Shown here piece after piece: positions 45,301 to 53,687 of a stretch of 64,000 nt of DNA. The notes under the pieces were generated by a model. The model searched no databases and had not been told where the DNA came from. It saw only the letters and a list, made by a program, of their open reading frames with translations. This DNA is from a virus. The position numbers and the translations under genes are program-made. Every line of letters starts with the position of its first letter. Position 1 is the first letter of the stretch. The stretch is from positions 1 to 64,000 of IMG/VR virus record IMGVR_UViG_3300034356_000326; one strand, given 5' to 3'.

Positions 45301-47540
45301 ACTTTAATGGTTGGAACAACTACATCATTAAAAACCATCCTTTAAGTAAGTGGGAATCAGCTGAGTATAAGGACATTAAGAATGATCCAGATCTATTTGC
45401 ATTGTATAACTTCATTAGTAAGACTAATAAAAAAGCTAAAGATGAAGGGTTTATTCAAAACTCTATATCTTCTTTCTTCTTACCATTTGTTAGAAAAACA
45501 ATGGCAGAGAGTCTTGTTTGGGATGGTAAGTTATCTGTAATGGAAAACTTCTATCAAAGCTTAAAGATTAATCCTGATGATGTAGGATATGGTAAGTTTG
45601 ATGAGATTACAGGTAAGATGGAAAACTCTATACCTAAGTATTATACATATGACTTTACAAATACAGATGGTGTAAATGATTATTCTGAGGTGAGTGAAGA
45701 CTTATTTAAGAACATGATTTTGTACATCCAACAGATTAATAAATACAAATATCTAACAGAGGTAGAAGAACAAGTTAAGTTCTTAAGTACAATTGAAGAA
45801 TTTAAGAACGCTCACCTTGCTGTGGATAGAGTGAGTAATATTGTATTGGATGATGATGGTGAACCTAAGGTGATGACAGGTAACGCTGAAAACATGAAGA
45901 CCTTAGATGAGTTTACAAGAGCTGTCTTCTATGAACAAAAGTATGTACTATCTGATACTGACACTCCTTTGTACTTTGGCAAGGTGGTAAATGGTATGAA
46001 AGGTGTAGTTAACTCTATAGCTGGAAGAGAAGTGTTTAAACCAAATGAAGAAGTGTCAGCAACATCTATGATTAAAACCATGGATGCTATGAATAGAGGA
46101 TTCCAAATAAAGACTCTTGGTCTTGAGTTTTTATCAGGTGCTGTCAATGCATTTGGTACAAACATTCAGATGGCTGCACAAGCAGGAGAATACTTCAAAG
46201 CTAGAGAGTTTGCTAAGAATGAAGCAAAGCTTTTATTACAAAATGTAGGTGATAAAGAAAAGTTTGTTCAACTACTTAATACATTCTTACCTCTTTCAGA
46301 AGACCCTTCTTATGAGCTATTTAAGAAAGCAGGTTTAACTACATTAACTCAGAACAATCTAGGAGACATGTTAATGATCTTTATGAAGTATCCTGAACAA
46401 CATGCAGAAAAGGCAACCTTCTTTACATTATTAGAAAACACAATGGTGGTAGATGGTAAGATTGTGAGTATTCCTAAATATGTAAAAAACAAATATAAAG
46501 ATCGTAACTCTAGTCAAGCTAGATATAGAGAAACTAAACCTTTGATAGAGAAGGAGATAGAGGAGTTAAAGAAAGACAAATCTATTGCTGTTACATCAAA
46601 GATGGAAGATGGCAAGTTAGTCATCCCTGGTTTGGATCTAAGCAACAAGAAAGAGTTACAAAGACTGGGGTTATTAAGTAGACGTCTATCTGAAGCAGCA
46701 ACTGGTAATACTAGCAAGGAAAACATGAACAGAATGGGTATGTCTATTTGGACAGCTAGTATGATGGTATTTAAAAGATGGATTCCTAAACTTGCTGATA
46801 CACGTTTCTCTGAATTTAGAAAGGTATCAAATGACTTCTCTGTAGAGTTTGGAGAAGAAGGTATAGAAGGAGAAAGTTATGATATTGGTAGGCTTCGTCT
46901 GCTAGGTTCTGTATTAGGAAGATCTATAATGGAACGTAGTAATTATATTAAGGACATTCTTGCTATGAATGATGCTGGTATTGCAGAGCTTGATAGAATG
47001 TTCTTTGAATACGCTCAGGAGTTCAAAAAAAGAACTGGTGAAGAAATGACTATGTCTAAGGATGACTTTATAGATATGGTTAGAAACAACTTACGTAACC
47101 AGCTTAAGGAATTAACTATCTTGTTATCTTTGTTTGGAGCAATGCTTGCTCTTGGTGTAATGGCCCCAGATGATGATGAAGGAGATAGAGCTTCTAGAAA
47201 CTTCCATAGATATAGTCAAAAGGTAGTTGATAGATTTGTAGGTGAGCTTTCATTCTTCTACAATCCTGCTGAGGTACAAAAGCTAGCTAGTGGTAGCATC
47301 TTCCCAGCAATTGGTCTATTAGATGATGTAACTAAGTTTACAAGACACTTCTTTATAGAAACAACAGGCATGGACTTTGATCCAAGCACAACAGATGAAG
47401 AAGCTAGAAAGAAAGCAAGACCTATCAAGTACTTAATGAAAGCAGCTCCTGTAACTAAATCTTTCTTAACTTATGGAGCTATATTTAGCCCTGAGTTTGC
47501 TACAGAGTTTGACATAACCATACAGAAACAAAATAGATAG
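42306..47540 (+). CDS. Giant cargo protein with PD-(D/E)XK nuclease signature
   Basis: A 1744-residue protein lying 11 bp after the polymerase gene. Residues ~50-165 look like a degenerate polyvalent-protein start: TGSFKNWFGDWE and KVVDENGEPLIV as in ART-containing polyvalent proteins, but the usual YHGT is replaced by VNGD. A weak zincin-like LTEEMVHIA lies near residue 233. Residues ~505-600 carry a RecB/Cas4-type nuclease pattern: E527 (RAEVIIY), G-T-I-D542 (GTIDFLAI) and D556-W-K558 (HILDWKFLQF). The middle is helical. Residues ~1598-1620 are a hydrophobic segment (LLSLFGAMLALGVMAP), followed by a conserved-looking tail. It is probably packed in the head; the nuclease could attack host DNA or process phage ends. 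Confidence 0.7.
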   Translation: MAECQVFRNDDGVIERVEAPNGQPSTLYKTLQDLVKDKEQALRLWAQVYTGSFKNWFGDWERKQGSKVVDENGEPLIVNGDKFQSDIVTPGPNQFKSVLNEGSFAIDKGGYDNTQVRTEAIPSGEGVVARKTARRQELESLGAFNVQFVEGGIKYSFDPTNVYFQDKNMASSIASPQTVAKIKEVLAKMGVSIEDLYEYAKNTDIDVKGKTALADLTRGVIAIANQQEGQALTEEMVHIATAMIEQTNPGLITQMISKIDRFKIYKETYDAYKDTYTLPNSKPDIRKIKKEAVDKLITELIVNQMENTDQFPELREEINQSFVRNLWNAILDFINGMYRKANIDIFTEVASQIGSGDISGDIADIKQGGIFFQLSDAQKKITDSLDQTKNTITKVYEDQEKVDPILLDSEEASNFYQAQKPDGTTERVLKRVTDRVKAWYKKKFPGKVFTKQEKEFNELKRKFGVKGHQDLEDIHHRYYNEDGTRRVKPVDAPSTFNLETKQMYQLLENYYVKLIDSFPEGTIIRAEVIIYNPKDKEAGTIDFLAIEPDGKTHILDWKFLQFAEGSEDVAFFKQGAYDIQLGTYKDILRNYYGVKSFGMTRAIPIMMKMETQNKPDGTSENVIKGIAVGSVNAKEITDLRLLPVSEKTESTGYEKLDKYLAKLNTLYERISGQKAEEEERQFKYARMRELKRAIRLAQGTGNIAELINVILTTRAKGEQIINTYDTIFKDRDASSEDSTNKELSEFAGELRNYIETAEIFDRVDAEIGDLIYSPEMEIDAKTDEDKKLLTELRELRANLEKEAKNIYKSKQELIDIAFKFADKHIGQRNLTTGLTKPEVVTKGLAANFRGVEDLGQRSLNVLAKLNRQARSNANADSLEEIKELMEIRERFVKRGGDIRQTIKKVYQKDEKGQWINRLIYKYDEKFRSEVDARAAAGGDITWLKNNIDIEAYKKEADAVLEKNLKRINDDFPGNSPEIVEKREKAIIQESRKYDITRKDFNGWNNYIIKNHPLSKWESAEYKDIKNDPDLFALYNFISKTNKKAKDEGFIQNSISSFFLPFVRKTMAESLVWDGKLSVMENFYQSLKINPDDVGYGKFDEITGKMENSIPKYYTYDFTNTDGVNDYSEVSEDLFKNMILYIQQINKYKYLTEVEEQVKFLSTIEEFKNAHLAVDRVSNIVLDDDGEPKVMTGNAENMKTLDEFTRAVFYEQKYVLSDTDTPLYFGKVVNGMKGVVNSIAGREVFKPNEEVSATSMIKTMDAMNRGFQIKTLGLEFLSGAVNAFGTNIQMAAQAGEYFKAREFAKNEAKLLLQNVGDKEKFVQLLNTFLPLSEDPSYELFKKAGLTTLTQNNLGDMLMIFMKYPEQHAEKATFFTLLENTMVVDGKIVSIPKYVKNKYKDRNSSQARYRETKPLIEKEIEELKKDKSIAVTSKMEDGKLVIPGLDLSNKKELQRLGLLSRRLSEAATGNTSKENMNRMGMSIWTASMMVFKRWIPKLADTRFSEFRKVSNDFSVEFGEEGIEGESYDIGRLRLLGSVLGRSIMERSNYIKDILAMNDAGIAELDRMFFEYAQEFKKRTGEEMTMSKDDFIDMVRNNLRNQLKELTILLSLFGAMLALGVMAPDDDEGDRASRNFHRYSQKVVDRFVGELSFFYNPAEVQKLASGSIFPAIGLLDDVTKFTRHFFIETTGMDFDPSTTDEEARKKARPIKYLMKAAPVTKSFLTYGAIFSPEFATEFDITIQKQNR

Positions 47541-47576
47541 TTATTGCTATATTATGTAGGAATAATTTTCCTAACT

Positions 47577-47607
47577 CATTGAAAATAAATTAAATTCACT
47601 ACTTTTG
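47577..47607 (+). promoter_or_regulatory. Bacteroidetes-like promoter for the second fibre cluster
   Basis: CATTG (47577-47581) lies 18 nt before TACTTTTG (47600-47607). The spacer is one or two bases shorter than at the other sites. It would give a leader of about 95 nt beginning just before a 9-bp inverted repeat. The gap also has a weak 6-bp hairpin at 47557-47573. Confidence 0.55.
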
Positions 47608-47612
47608 CTAAT

Positions 47613-47645
47613 ATAGGTGCATTCTTTCTACAAAAGTGCACCTAT
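47613..47645 (+). promoter_or_regulatory. 9-bp inverted repeat with 15-nt spacer in fibre leader
   Basis: ATAGGTGCA (47613-47621) is a perfect inverted copy of TGCACCTAT (47637-47645). No T-run follows, so it is unlikely to be a terminator. It could be an operator or a 5' mRNA hairpin. A related repeat with the same geometry lies at 53041. Confidence 0.55.
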
Positions 47646-47709
47646 TTGCATATCATTGATGTACATATAAAATATATTTATAATGTCATCTTTTTAATCT
47701 AAGACACAC

Positions 47710-49770
47710 ATGGCTAACATTACTTGTAATGCACAACAGTGCCCAATTATACTAGATAGCACCTGCGTTTTCTACGAAGGTCCTAACTTGGTATTTAGTG
47801 GTATTAATACTAATGACAATTTACAAACTGTAATACAGAAGATTAATGCTGCATTTGCTACAAATGGCTATGGTACGTCAGGTACTTCTGGAGCTAGTGG
47901 CACATCTGGCAGTTCTGGTAGCAGTGGTAAATCTGGTACAAGTGGTACGTCTGCATCTTCTGGTTCCTCTGGATCAAGTGGTACGTCTGGTAAATCTGGA
48001 ACATCAGGTACTTCTGGTAGTTCAGGCTCATCAGGTACTTCAGGTTCTTCTGGATCGAGTGGTACATCAGGTTCATCTGGAACATCTGGTTCATCAGCTA
48101 CATCTGGTTCATCAGGCACTGGAGGAACTAGTGGATCTAGTGGCACATCAGGTAGCTCTGGTCTTGCTGGTGATAGATATGCTACCTTCTCAACTACACC
48201 TTTTACTTTAGGTAATGCAGGTACAATAACAGTAGGAACTGGCTTAGCATACACAGTGGGTCAATCTGTGCTCATAGCAAATAATCAATTTAATTATCAA
48301 CATAGCGTAGTTATTTCATATATTTCTGGAACAGGAGCTTTACAATTTGCAGCACCTGATGTATTAGTAGGATCTGGAACATATTCTATCTGGTCTGTTA
48401 ACCTTGTAGGTGCAGCAGGTGGTGATGGTTCTAGTGGAACATCAGGCTCTTCTGGTACCTCTGCTACAAGTGGGTCTTCTGGCTCAAGTGGTAGTTCAGG
48501 TACAAGTGCTACTAGTGGATCTAGTGGAACTAATGGAAGCTCAGGAACATCTGCATCTTCAGGTACTTCTGGCTCATCAGGTACTGATGGTAGTTCTGGA
48601 ACTGCTGGTACTTCTGGTACCTCTGGCACAGCTGGTTCTAATGGAACATCAGGAACAAATGGTACTGATGGTAGCAATGGTACATCTGGTACCTCTGGAA
48701 CAAATGGTTCATCTGGAACTGATGGTTCATCAGGTACTAATGGATCTTCTGGAACAAGTGGAACGTCTGCATCAAGTGGAACGAGTGGAACAAGTGGTAC
48801 AAGTGGAACTAATGGAACATCTGGATCGTCTGGTAAAGATGGTAGTACAGGTGCAGCTATTGCTAACTGGTATGGAGAGTTCTCTAGTACACAAACACAA
48901 CCATTGCTTGGAGTGAATACTCCTACAATATGGACGTTTGACACTACAAGTTTATCTTATGGTATTTCTGTAGTGGCTAGCTCAAGAGTAACAGTTTCAC
49001 ATCCTGGTCAATATGAATTCATCTTCTCAGCACAGGTTAGTAAAACAACATCTCCAATTGCTGAGGTACAGATATGGCCTAGAATCAATGGCTTTGATGT
49101 AGCTAATTCAAATTCATTTATAGAAATACAGCAAACAGAGGTGGAATACATTCCTACTATTGCTTATATATTTAATCTACAAGCTAATGATTATGTACAG
49201 TTTGTCTTTGCATCTGCTGATTCAACAGTTCAACTTGTTGCTAAACCTGCACAAGTTTCTCCTTATGCATCTCCAGCTGCTCCTTCAATAATATTAACTG
49301 CTAAGCAAGTGGGTGTTGCTGTTTCAGGTACATCTGGTACAAGTGGAACAACTGGCACATCTGGTACTTCTGCATCAAGTGGAACTTCTGGATCTTCTGG
49401 AACAAGTGCTAGCTCAGGTACATCAGGTACAGATGGTAGCTCAGGCACTGCAGGTACTAGTGGTAGCACAGGTACATCAGGTACTGCAGGTACGTCAGGA
49501 TCATCTGGAACTTCAGCTAGCTCTGGTAGTGATGGATCATCTGGCACTAGTGGCACTGATGGAAGTTCTGGTACGAGTGGAACGAGTGGAACTAGTGGAA
49601 CTGATGGGTCTTCTGGAACAGCAGGAACAACAGGTACAGCAGGAACAACAGGAACTAGTGGTACTGTAGGTACATCTGGAACATCAACAACAAGTCTTGG
49701 TACAAGTGGAGATTCAATCACTATACCTCCTTCAGAAGGAACTACAACTACAACAACCACTGCACCTTAA
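47710..49770 (+). CDS. Collagen-like fibre protein with three Gly-Ser-Thr tracts
   Basis: A 686-residue protein. Residues 1-55 are the fibre docking module (CNAQQCPIILDSTCVFYEG, then NLVFSGINTNDNLQTVI), matching the starts of the proteins at 4725 and 5904. Collagen-like tracts lie at about 56-152, 238-382 and 540-668. The beta-module occupies 154-238, and a C1q/TNF-like beta-domain (EFSSTQTQPLLG, GQYEFIFSAQVS, IEIQQTEVEYIP) occupies about 390-530. The very end is a Thr run (EGTTTTTTTAP). No S74 chaperone domain is present, unlike the next gene. It is a virion fibre, and its Ser/Thr-rich repeats are good candidates for O-glycosylation by the adjacent enzymes. Confidence 0.8.
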   Translation: MANITCNAQQCPIILDSTCVFYEGPNLVFSGINTNDNLQTVIQKINAAFATNGYGTSGTSGASGTSGSSGSSGKSGTSGTSASSGSSGSSGTSGKSGTSGTSGSSGSSGTSGSSGSSGTSGSSGTSGSSATSGSSGTGGTSGSSGTSGSSGLAGDRYATFSTTPFTLGNAGTITVGTGLAYTVGQSVLIANNQFNYQHSVVISYISGTGALQFAAPDVLVGSGTYSIWSVNLVGAAGGDGSSGTSGSSGTSATSGSSGSSGSSGTSATSGSSGTNGSSGTSASSGTSGSSGTDGSSGTAGTSGTSGTAGSNGTSGTNGTDGSNGTSGTSGTNGSSGTDGSSGTNGSSGTSGTSASSGTSGTSGTSGTNGTSGSSGKDGSTGAAIANWYGEFSSTQTQPLLGVNTPTIWTFDTTSLSYGISVVASSRVTVSHPGQYEFIFSAQVSKTTSPIAEVQIWPRINGFDVANSNSFIEIQQTEVEYIPTIAYIFNLQANDYVQFVFASADSTVQLVAKPAQVSPYASPAAPSIILTAKQVGVAVSGTSGTSGTTGTSGTSASSGTSGSSGTSASSGTSGTDGSSGTAGTSGSTGTSGTAGTSGSSGTSASSGSDGSSGTSGTDGSSGTSGTSGTSGTDGSSGTAGTTGTAGTTGTSGTVGTSGTSTTSLGTSGDSITIPPSEGTTTTTTTAP
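47870..48165 (+). repeat. Collagen-like Gly-Ser-Thr tract (47710 gene, first)
   Basis: Degenerate 9-bp repeats encode GTSGSSG-type triplets directly after the docking module. Confidence 0.9.
48418..48855 (+). repeat. Collagen-like Gly-Ser-Thr tract (47710 gene, second)
   Basis: Repeats of the same class follow the beta-module, with some Gly-Thr-Asp and Gly-Thr-Asn triplets mixed in. Confidence 0.9.
49325..49715 (+). repeat. Collagen-like Gly-Ser-Thr tract (47710 gene, third)
   Basis: This third tract precedes the C-terminal Thr run; its end has Gly-Thr-Thr and Gly-Thr-Ala triplets. Confidence 0.9.
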
Positions 49771-49794
49771 TAATAAATAAATAAAGAAATAAAA

Positions 49795-52629
49795 ATGCCT
49801 TATAGTAACATTACAATAACCATTCAGACAGGTCTTACGTTTATTCCTGGACAATATGTCCAAGTGATACATGATGAGAACAACTATATGTTTGGTCAAG
49901 TTGTATCATATAATTCAGGAACAGGACAATTCATATTTGAACCAGTTAGTTATTTAGGAGCTGGTACATTTACTAGTTGGACTGTTGTAACTTCAGCTGC
50001 TCCTGGTGAGGATGGAACAAGTGGTACGTCTGGAACTGCTGGATCTAGTGGTTCAACAGGAACCTCAGGTTCTAGTGGAACTGATGGTAGTTCAGGAACA
50101 AGTGGAAGTGCAGGTACTAGTGGCACTGATGGCTCTAGTGGTACATCAGCATCTTCAGGAACAAGTGGATCTTCAGGAACTGATGGTTCATCTGGAACAT
50201 CTGCTACGTCTGGATCTACTGGTACAAGTGGATCGAGTGGATCAAGTGGTTCATCTGGTAGCTCAGGTACTTCTGCTTCTAGTGGATCTTCTGGCACATC
50301 TGGAACAGATGGATCTAGTGGTACATCAGGAACAGATGGCTCAAGTGGAACTGCAGGAACTACTGGTACATCAGGTACGAGTGGTAGTGATGGTTCTTCT
50401 GGTACAAGTGCAACAAGTGGCTCATCTGGTACGTCAGCTTCTAGTGGTTCCTCTGGAACTTCTGGTTCAAGTGGTAGTGCAGGTACTGCAGGTCTTTCTG
50501 GAGACTTATATAAAACAACATCAACTACATCATTAGCAATAGGAACAGGTACAAAGAATCTTACTGTTGGTACAGGTTTATCTTACACAGTGGGACAGGT
50601 TGTAGTTCTTGCTTATGATCTAAGCAATAGCATGGGTGGTGATATTATATCTTATAATTCTGGATCAGGTGCAATGTCTGTAAACGTAACTGCTACTACT
50701 GGTAGTGGTACTTATGCAGCATGGGATGTAAACTTAGGTGGTGCTGCTGGAGGTGATGGATCTTCAGGTACTAGTGGTGCAGATGGTATTGATGGTAATC
50801 TTGCTATATGGAGATTCTCTACAAACACAGATACAAGCACAGACCCAGGTAGTGGATATTTTAGATTAAACTCTGCAACATGGGGAGCAAGCGTAACAGC
50901 AATTGCTATTGACAATCAATCATACTCTCCAAGCGTAAACTTTGGTACATACCTAGATACATTACAGAACAACTCTATTATAAAACTTGTATATGTTAGT
51001 GATAAGAATACATTCAAGATTTTAAGAATAGATGCTCTTCTTCCTAATCAAACAGGATTTGAAGAATTCACTGTAACACAATTAGGATCAGGTGGTACAG
51101 ATCCTAATGATAATGATCAATTCTATTTTGAATTTAATGGTATAAGTGGATCTTCTGGTACTTCAGGTACGAGTGGAACATCTGGCACTACAGGTACTAA
51201 TGGTTCGTCTGGTACTGATGGTTCTTCAGGAACGTCAGGATCAAGTGGAACTTCAGCATCTAGTGGTACGTCAGCTTCCTCTGGTACATCAGGTACATCA
51301 GGCACTGATGGGTCTAGTGGAACATCTGCTTCTAGTGGATCAAGTGGTACTGATGGATCGTCTGGTACTTCTGGTACTGATGGCTCATCTGGTACAAGTG
51401 GATCGTCTGGCACTGATGGATCAAGTGGTACTAGTGGTACTTCTGCTTCTTCTGGAACTAGTGGTTCAAGTGGAACAGATGGCTCTAGTGGAACAAGTGG
51501 AACAACAGGAACAAGTGGAACATCAGGTTCTTCAGGTACTAATGGAAGTTCTGGTACATCAGCTTCAAGTGGTTCTTCTGGTACAGATGGTAGTTCTGGA
51601 AAGAATGGATCATCTGGAACTAGTGCATCTAGTGGTACAAGTGGTACGAGTGGATCAAGTGGAAGTTCAGGAAGTAGTGGAAGCTCTGGAACTTCAGGAT
51701 CTTCTGGTTCTTCTGGTTCTTCAGGCTCTTCTGGAAAGGCTGGTTCATCAGGTACATCTGGAGCCAATGGAGCTACAGGTCCTCAAGGTCCAACAGGTGG
51801 ACCTGGCCCAACTGGACCACAAGGAGCAACTGGACCACAAGGTGCAACAGGTGGACCAGGCCCTACTGGTCCTCAAGGTGCACAAGGACCACAAGGTGCA
51901 ACAGGACCACAAGGACCTCAAGGTCCAGGTGGGCCTCCAGGACCAACAGGACCAACAGGACCACAAGGACCTACAGGTGTTGTTGGTGGATTGAGTCAAG
52001 GTGTACAAACATATGGTTCTGTTGTAACAACAACAGCTAATAATGGATGGGCTGGTTATCAAACAACAACAGCTGGTGTATATCATCAATTGATGTCAGC
52101 TGGTGGTGATTATGGATTGTATTCTAATAGTTATAGCTGGGGACATTATTATAGTGCTGGTAACAATGGTTGGGGTATTCGTGGAAGCACCACTGTAAAC
52201 TGGGCTGCTTGTACTACGAATGGTACAATGTATTATACATCAGAGTCTTATGCTACATATAATATGTTTGCTGTATCCTTTGTACCTACTTCTGATGTTA
52301 GACTTAAAGAAAACTTTGCTCCATTAGAAAACTCTCTTGATAAACTTAAAGGCTTACAAGGTGTATCTTATAACAGAATTGAAGATATTACTAAGAGAAG
52401 AGAGATTGGTTTTGTAGCACAAGAGGTTGAGAAAACATTGCCAGAGTTTGTACATTATCATGAAGATACAGATGTATATGGTATTGCTTATGATAAGATG
52501 ACAGCTTTACTTACAGAAGGTTTGAAAGAAGAAGATCAGAAAGTAGATGCTATAGAGGCAAGAGTCTTAACTTTAGAAGCCAAGATTGCAACATTAGAAA
52601 CACGTTTAGGTAACTTAGAAAATATATAA
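49795..52629 (+). CDS. Long collagen-like fibre with true Gly-Pro-X tract and S74 chaperone domain
   Basis: A 944-residue protein. Residues 1-72 are a copy of the beta-module used here as N-terminus. Gly-Ser-Thr repeats fill about 73-233 and 450-660. A second beta-module lies at 236-322, followed by a beta-domain ([20 protein letters not shown], about 335-445). Residues 662-729 are about 22 uninterrupted Gly-X-Y triplets ([15 protein letters not shown]), a genuine collagen pattern. A Gly/Trp/Tyr-rich head follows, and 833-944 is an S74-type intramolecular chaperone ([32 protein letters not shown]) ending in a coiled coil. It is a trimeric virion fibre. GPT triplets are known O-glycosylation sites in the bacterial collagen BclA, which fits the enzyme cassette next door. 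Confidence 0.88.
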   Translation: MPYSNITITIQTGLTFIPGQYVQVIHDENNYMFGQVVSYNSGTGQFIFEPVSYLGAGTFTSWTVVTSAAPGEDGTSGTSGTAGSSGSTGTSGSSGTDGSSGTSGSAGTSGTDGSSGTSASSGTSGSSGTDGSSGTSATSGSTGTSGSSGSSGSSGSSGTSASSGSSGTSGTDGSSGTSGTDGSSGTAGTTGTSGTSGSDGSSGTSATSGSSGTSASSGSSGTSGSSGSAGTAGLSGDLYKTTSTTSLAIGTGTKNLTVGTGLSYTVGQVVVLAYDLSNSMGGDIISYNSGSGAMSVNVTATTGSGTYAAWDVNLGGAAGGDGSSGTSGADGIDGNLAIWRFSTNTDTSTDPGSGYFRLNSATWGASVTAIAIDNQSYSPSVNFGTYLDTLQNNSIIKLVYVSDKNTFKILRIDALLPNQTGFEEFTVTQLGSGGTDPNDNDQFYFEFNGISGSSGTSGTSGTSGTTGTNGSSGTDGSSGTSGSSGTSASSGTSASSGTSGTSGTDGSSGTSASSGSSGTDGSSGTSGTDGSSGTSGSSGTDGSSGTSGTSASSGTSGSSGTDGSSGTSGTTGTSGTSGSSGTNGSSGTSASSGSSGTDGSSGKNGSSGTSASSGTSGTSGSSGSSGSSGSSGTSGSSGSSGSSGSSGKAGSSGTSGANGATGPQGPTGGPGPTGPQGATGPQGATGGPGPTGPQGAQGPQGATGPQGPQGPGGPPGPTGPTGPQGPTGVVGGLSQGVQTYGSVVTTTANNGWAGYQTTTAGVYHQLMSAGGDYGLYSNSYSWGHYYSAGNNGWGIRGSTTVNWAACTTNGTMYYTSESYATYNMFAVSFVPTSDVRLKENFAPLENSLDKLKGLQGVSYNRIEDITKRREIGFVAQEVEKTLPEFVHYHEDTDVYGIAYDKMTALLTEGLKEEDQKVDAIEARVLTLEAKIATLETRLGNLENI
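50005..50497 (+). repeat. Collagen-like Gly-Ser-Thr tract (49795 gene, first)
   Basis: GTSGSSG-type repeats link the two beta-modules of this fibre. Confidence 0.9.
51145..51770 (+). repeat. Collagen-like Gly-Ser-Thr tract (49795 gene, second, longest)
   Basis: About 625 bp of degenerate 9-bp repeats, the longest such tract in the window, run directly into the Gly-Pro-X tract. Confidence 0.9.
51778..51981 (+). repeat. Gly-Pro-X collagen tract
   Basis: About 22 triplets of GPQ, GPT, GAT, GPP and GGP type are encoded without interruption. Pro lies mostly in the X position, and Thr or Gln in the Y position. No Lys is present. Confidence 0.92.
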
Positions 52630-52631
52630 TT

Positions 52632-53027
52632 ATGTCAAAAGAATATAGATGGGGGATACAGGATTTAAAGATAGCTAAGTCTGCTGATGGATTAACAAAT
52701 GTAATAAAGAAAGTTTATTACAGAAGAAGTCTTAAGCAAATTGTAAATGATATACAACATGATGTTCATTACTTTGGTGAGTTTAAATTAGCTCCTGCAA
52801 ATCCTACAAGCTTTACAGAATATCAAAATCTCACTCAGGAACAAATATTTACATGGTTAGATGCTATTCTTCCTGTAGATTTTATAAACTCTAGGTTGGA
52901 TGATTACATGGCTAAGAAGCTTGAGAAAGATGAACTTGAAGCATTCCAACTTCCTAATCGACTAGTCACTGAAGAAGTAGATCCTACAAAACTTCCAAAC
53001 TCACCAGGAGGTCAGATAGGAGAATAA
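52632..53027 (+). CDS. Small fibre-associated tail protein
   Basis: A 131-residue acidic/basic mixed protein that starts 3 bp after the fibre stop. Its layout (a Trp-Gly start, a KKVYYRRSL-like strand, YFGEFKLAPANP, then LTQEQIFTWLDAIL and a charged C-terminal helix) resembles a family of small proteins found beside phage fibre or tail genes, possibly of the DUF7936 type, from memory only. There is no membrane segment. It ends the fibre transcription unit; a promoter and an inverted repeat follow. It is a possible fibre assembly or adaptor protein. Confidence 0.6.
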   Translation: MSKEYRWGIQDLKIAKSADGLTNVIKKVYYRRSLKQIVNDIQHDVHYFGEFKLAPANPTSFTEYQNLTQEQIFTWLDAILPVDFINSRLDDYMAKKLEKDELEAFQLPNRLVTEEVDPTKLPNSPGGQIGE

Positions 53028-53034
53028 AACAATT

Positions 53035-53066
53035 TTTGGAAAGGGTGCAAGGATTAACTATCTTTG
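53035..53066 (+). promoter_or_regulatory. Bacteroidetes-type promoter for the 2OG oxygenase gene
   Basis: TTTG (53035-53038), a 20-nt spacer and TATCTTTG (53059-53066) match the consensus exactly. The predicted start lies within a short AT-rich leader before the ATG at 53085. Confidence 0.8.
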
Positions 53067-53073
53067 TACCCTT
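53041..53073 (+). promoter_or_regulatory. 9-bp inverted repeat with 15-nt spacer spanning the -7 box
   Basis: AAGGGTGCA (53041-53049) pairs with TGTACCCTT (53065-53073) with one G-T wobble. The repeat spans the promoter spacer and touches the -7 element, as an operator would. Arm length, loop length and the GGTGCA core match the repeat at 47613. Confidence 0.5.
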
Positions 53074-53084
53074 AATTATTTAAT

Positions 53085-53687
53085 ATGAAAAACAAAACAT
53101 TAGTCTTTCCTCAAAAAGAAATAGATGTTCAAAACTATTATTGGTTTAAACATGGATTTGATGATAATGCATTGAATCAAATTTATCAAGATGTTGCCAC
53201 TCTTCCTTTTATGGATGCTGGGACAGGAGATGATAATATTCAGGATAAGAAGGTAAGATCATCAAAGATAAAATGGATTCCCCAAGAAGATAAGTGGGAG
53301 TGGGTATATGCAAGATTAATGGGAATGATTGTCGAAGCAAATAAATCTTTATGGAACTTTGATTTACATAGTGTATTAGATAATATTCAATATACAGAAT
53401 ATCATGCTGAGGATGGTGGACATTATGATTGGCATCAAGATCTTGGACCAGGTTGGTTATCAAGAAGAAAGATAAGCATCACTGTACAATTATCTGATCC
53501 TAGTGAATATGAAGGAGGTGAATTAGAATATTGGAAAGGTGGTCCACCTGAAAATGCAGATAAAGCACCTAAAGGAAAAGGAGTTGTATTTATATTTCCT
53601 TCATACATGATGCACAGAGTGACACCAGTTACAAAGGGAGTGAGAAGATCATTGGTATTGTGGATAGGAGGAATTCCTTTTAAATAG
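53085..53687 (+). CDS. 2OG-Fe(II) oxygenase, PKHD/prolyl-hydroxylase type
   Basis: A 200-residue enzyme. The iron triad is visible as H117-x-D119 (YDWHQDLG) and H177 (MMHRVTPV), with R187/R188 (RRSLVLWIGG) to bind 2-oxoglutarate. ISITVQLSDPSEYEGGELEY is the typical strand pair of the PKHD-type (PiuC-like) hydroxylase family. It would use oxygen and 2-oxoglutarate to hydroxylate a target side chain or small molecule. It has its own consensus promoter and runs toward the leftward operon, overlapping that operon's last gene by 8 bp at the 3' ends. Beside collagen-like fibres, a fibre-protein hydroxylase is an attractive but unproven role. Confidence 0.88.
   Translation: MKNKTLVFPQKEIDVQNYYWFKHGFDDNALNQIYQDVATLPFMDAGTGDDNIQDKKVRSSKIKWIPQEDKWEWVYARLMGMIVEANKSLWNFDLHSVLDNIQYTEYHAEDGGHYDWHQDLGPGWLSRRKISITVQLSDPSEYEGGELEYWKGGPPENADKAPKGKGVVFIFPSYMMHRVTPVTKGVRRSLVLWIGGIPFK

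Noticed and set aside
53680-53687. Frame or assembly error at the meeting point of the 53085 gene and the leftward operon
   Set aside because: An 8-bp convergent overlap of stop codons is common in compact phage genomes and both proteins end at natural family boundaries.
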